This document shows, piece by piece, positions 6,097-7,672 of a DNA stretch of 7,672 bases; position 1 is the stretch's first letter, and each line of letters starts with the position of its first letter. A model generated the notes under the pieces. It searched no databases. It was given only the letters and a program-made list of their open reading frames with translations, and was not told the origin of the DNA. Origin of the DNA: Chloroflexota bacterium (GTDB taxonomy: Bacteria; Chloroflexota; Anaerolineae; Anaerolineales; VGOW01); contig JACRLA010000022.1 in the NCBI GenBank assembly GCA_016215145.1, positions 1 to 7,672 on the forward strand, in the 5' to 3' direction. The translations under genes were made by a program, and so were the position numbers.

Positions 6097-6119
6097 CGCA
6101 ATATGCCTCGCAATATGCC
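6097..6119. repeat. Short tandem direct repeat cgcaatatgcc
   Basis: The 11-mer cgcaatatgcc occurs at 6097-6107 and again at 6109-6119, a 12-bp period. It lies just downstream of the DUF3782-type gene at the left end of the repeat-rich spacer. It could be a slippage product or a pair of protein-binding sites; nothing further is visible. Confidence 0.6.
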
Positions 6120-6122
6120 AAA

Positions 6123-6143
6123 CGGCACATCACAACTGTGCCG
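6123..6143. other. Small hairpin in the spacer before the membrane-FAD gene
   Basis: The arms cggcaca (6123-6129) and tgtgccg (6137-6143) form a 7-bp perfect stem with a 7-nt loop. No T-tract follows, so it is not a standard intrinsic terminator. It is the first of three consecutive inverted repeats in 6123-6220. Confidence 0.5.
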
Positions 6144-6157
6144 AAGGTTTGATAGCC

Positions 6158-6187
6158 TAGAGACGCAAAATAGCGTCTCTATGTTTT
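6158..6187 (+). terminator. Hairpin with T-run, possible intrinsic terminator (TAGAGACGC family)
   Basis: The arms tagagacgc (6158-6166) and gcgtctcta (6173-6181) form a 9-bp perfect stem with a 6-nt loop (aaaata), followed by tgttttt. The geometry fits a rho-independent terminator for the gene ending at 6075. The arm sequence is shared with the next palindrome, so both may instead be copies of a dispersed repeat. Confidence 0.5.
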
Positions 6188-6188
6188 T

Positions 6189-6223
6189 AAAGTAGAGACG
6201 TTATATAACGTCTCTACTTTTTT
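6189..6223 (+). repeat. 32-bp perfect palindrome plus T6, MITE-like or terminator/attenuator
   Basis: Positions 6189-6220 are a perfect 32-bp palindrome: half-site aaagtagagacgttat and its exact reverse complement, with no spacer. It is followed by T residues to 6223, so on the + strand a stem ending in a T-run can form. It shares the TAGAGACG core with the hairpin at 6158-6181. It ends directly at the Shine-Dalgarno (6224-6229) of the next gene. Possible roles are a repeat element, a terminator/attenuator, or a dimeric-protein operator. Confidence 0.8.
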
Positions 6224-6229
6224 AAAGGA
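6224..6229 (+). promoter_or_regulatory. Shine-Dalgarno deciding the start of the membrane-FAD gene
   Basis: AAAGGA lies 7 nt before the ATG at 6237 and immediately follows the T-run of the palindrome. It favours ATG 6237 over the in-frame Met8 codon at 6258. Confidence 0.65.
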
Positions 6230-6236
6230 CCTTCTC

Positions 6237-7672
6237 ATGTCAAAAAAACTTCCCTCTATGTTTTGGATCTTCGTCGCCTTCATCCCCTGGATTATTTTTT
6301 GGAGTCTGTCGGGCGCAGGCTTATGGACAGCGGCGTTAACCGCAGGCGTGATCGCCTCACTCATCCTCAACGGCTGGCGCGCGAGTCAGCGCAATCTCAA
6401 AACGATGGAAGTGATCACGCTGATTTATTTCGTCATTCACTTCACCATCACGCTCATTTTTAATTCGCCGTTCTTCAAAGACTACGGAGTCATTCTCAAC
6501 AGCCTCACGCTCGCTCTCATGGCGTTTGGTTCCATGCTCGCCAAGTCGCCGTTCACTTATCAATACGCGCGCGACGATTGGGACAAAGCCTATTGGGGCG
6601 ATCCAAATTTTTTGTTGATCAATCAGATCATCAGCGGCGTGTGGGGCGTGATTTTTGTGATCAACGCCGCGCTCGGCGGGGTCGCCGTCTTTGCCCTCTC
6701 TGGCTCGACTCTTTTATTGACCGTGATTCTGCCAAACGTCCTCATCGGCTTGGGCATTTTCTTCTCGGCGAAATTTCCGGATTGGTTTTTGCGAATCGGC
6801 ATTCAACGGATCATTGAGGCGCGCGAACCTTACAAATGGCAAGCCCCCGCCTTCAACGATGATCGCCCAACCGACTCAAACACACACGATGTAATCGTCA
6901 TTGGCTCTGGCATTGGCGGGCTGACCGCCGCCGCGTTGTTGGCGAAGCGCGGGCGCAAAGTGATCGTCTTCGAGCAACATTTTTTGGCGGGCGGCTTCTG
7001 CACGTCGTGGGAGCGCGGTGTGCGTAAAGGCGACGAGCGTTGGCGTTACGTTTTTGATGCCGGCGTGCATGACATTAGCGGTCTGGGCGAGCGCGGGACG
7101 GTGCGCCACCTGCTCAAGCAACTTGAGATCGAAGATCGAATTGAATGGAAGCGCACGTCACACGAATACTTTTTGGGCAGCACCCATATCAAAATTTCGC
7201 ACGACGTGAATGAGTTTGTCTGCCAACTGGGCAAAGAGTTTCCGTCCGAAGCGGAAAACATTAAAAAGTTTTTTGCCGAGATGAAGTGCATCTACCGTGA
7301 AATGTATTCGGGCGTGGAAAAAACTGGCGGCATCCCCCGCGCGCCCGACACAGTGGAAGAAATGTTGGCGTATCCCAAAGAGAATCCGCACGCCTACAAA
7401 TGGATGGATGTTAAATTCGGCGCGATGCTCGAGCAATTTTTTAGCGACGCAAAGTTAAAAGAACTGCTCTCGGCGTTGACCGGATATTTGAGTGATGACG
7501 CAACAAAATTAACCGTTGGGGCGATGGCGCCGATCTTCGGCTATTACTTCGACGGCGGCTTTTATCCGCTGGGCGGCTCGCAAGCGTTTGCCGACGCGCT
7601 GGTGCAGGTGATTGAGGAAAACGGCGGCACGGTGAGACTCCGCACCCCCGTAGATCGGATCGTGATCGAGAA
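6237..7672 (+). CDS. Membrane domain fused to FAD-dependent phytoene-dehydrogenase/retinol-saturase-like oxidoreductase (3' truncated)
   Basis: The frame is uninterrupted from ATG 6237 to the window end (478 codons visible), so its stop lies outside. Residues 9-180 contain about five or six hydrophobic segments, interrupted by an aromatic polar stretch 'SPFTYQYARDDWDKAYWGDP' (104-123). I do not recognise this membrane domain with certainty. From residue 218 a Rossmann FAD domain begins: 'DVIVIGSGIGGLTAAALLAK' with Gly223/225/228 and Glu246 in 'VIVFEQ' for the ribose. 'AGGFCTSWERG' and 'FDAGVHDISGL' (273-283) follow, as in the CrtI/CrtISO/retinol saturase group of flavin amine oxidase-like enzymes. 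'GGFYPLGGSQAFADAL' (440-455) matches the conserved 'P.GG...l..al' motif. The substrate is probably an isoprenoid or polyene lipid in the membrane, by inference. The fusion would tether the flavoenzyme to the bilayer. Start chosen by Shine-Dalgarno 6224-6229. Confidence 0.88.
   Translation, partial: MSKKLPSMFWIFVAFIPWIIFWSLSGAGLWTAALTAGVIASLILNGWRASQRNLKTMEVITLIYFVIHFTITLIFNSPFFKDYGVILNSLTLALMAFGSMLAKSPFTYQYARDDWDKAYWGDPNFLLINQIISGVWGVIFVINAALGGVAVFALSGSTLLLTVILPNVLIGLGIFFSAKFPDWFLRIGIQRIIEAREPYKWQAPAFNDDRPTDSNTHDVIVIGSGIGGLTAAALLAKRGRKVIVFEQHFLAGGFCTSWERGVRKGDERWRYVFDAGVHDISGLGERGTVRHLLKQLEIEDRIEWKRTSHEYFLGSTHIKISHDVNEFVCQLGKEFPSEAENIKKFFAEMKCIYREMYSGVEKTGGIPRAPDTVEEMLAYPKENPHAYKWMDVKFGAMLEQFFSDAKLKELLSALTGYLSDDATKLTVGAMAPIFGYYFDGGFYPLGGSQAFADALVQVIEENGGTVRLRTPVDRIVIE

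Noticed and set aside
6263..6817. Several small ORFs on both strands within the membrane domain
   Set aside because: Shadows of the single long frame 6237-7672, which continues without a stop into an unmistakable FAD domain.
6876..7436. Reverse-strand ORFs antisense to the FAD domain
   Set aside because: The + strand codes the GxGxxG Rossmann motif and conserved oxidoreductase motifs here; the antisense products show no domain.
1..7672. tRNA, rRNA, transposase, integrase or attachment sites
   Set aside because: None was recognised on either strand by reading; the only mobile-like signals are the short palindromic repeats listed.

Overview
The window is 7.7 kb of gene-dense bacterial DNA with every supported gene on the + strand. 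Gene content suggests a Chloroflexota-like (possibly cyanobacterium-like) genome: a MinD/CpaE-type ATPase, a very long 'NRG..Y' TPR protein, a DesK/NarL-type two-component pair, a DUF3782-type PD-(D/E)XK protein and short 'TAGAGACG' intergenic palindromes. This taxonomic guess is inference from gene style only; there is no rRNA or marker gene here. No tRNA, rRNA, CRISPR array or transposase was found.

Layout: (1) 2-295, the C-terminal end of a probable MinD/ParA/CpaE-like ATPase. (2) 327-2183, a membrane-anchored protein with 16 TPR units, two of which arose by a 204-bp in-frame duplication. (3) 2199-2312, a 37-codon single-span membrane peptide with a strong Shine-Dalgarno; it resembles the extreme N-terminus of long YeiH/UPF0324 transporters. 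(4) 2313-2437, an intergenic stretch with a multi-copy inverted repeat. (5) 2438-3544, a YeiH/UPF0324 putative sulfate exporter. (6) 3547-4658, a 6-TM DesK/NarX-type histidine kinase split in two by a frameshifting deletion inside its dimerisation domain. (7) 4661-5362, its NarL/LuxR-type response regulator. (8) 5388-6075, a DUF3782-type nuclease-fold gene broken by loss of one CG dinucleotide, preceded by an extended -10 promoter that overlaps the regulator's stop codon. (9) 6076-6236, a repeat-rich spacer with three hairpins, the last a 32-bp perfect palindrome abutting the next gene's Shine-Dalgarno. (10) 6237-7672, a large reading frame running off the right edge, joining a multi-span membrane domain to a phytoene-dehydrogenase/retinol-saturase-like FAD oxidoreductase.

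How they work together: the spacing (2-3 bp between transporter, kinase and regulator) suggests an operon in which a two-component system is co-transcribed with a sulfur-oxyanion exporter-like transporter. The kinase is visibly defective at DNA level unless its halves complement each other or the deletion is an assembly error. Two independent indels in neighbouring genes make sequencing or assembly error a serious alternative to real gene decay. I see no clear undescribed defence or mobile system. The strongest candidates for novelty are the membrane-FAD fusion, the split transporter N-terminus and the palindrome cluster.
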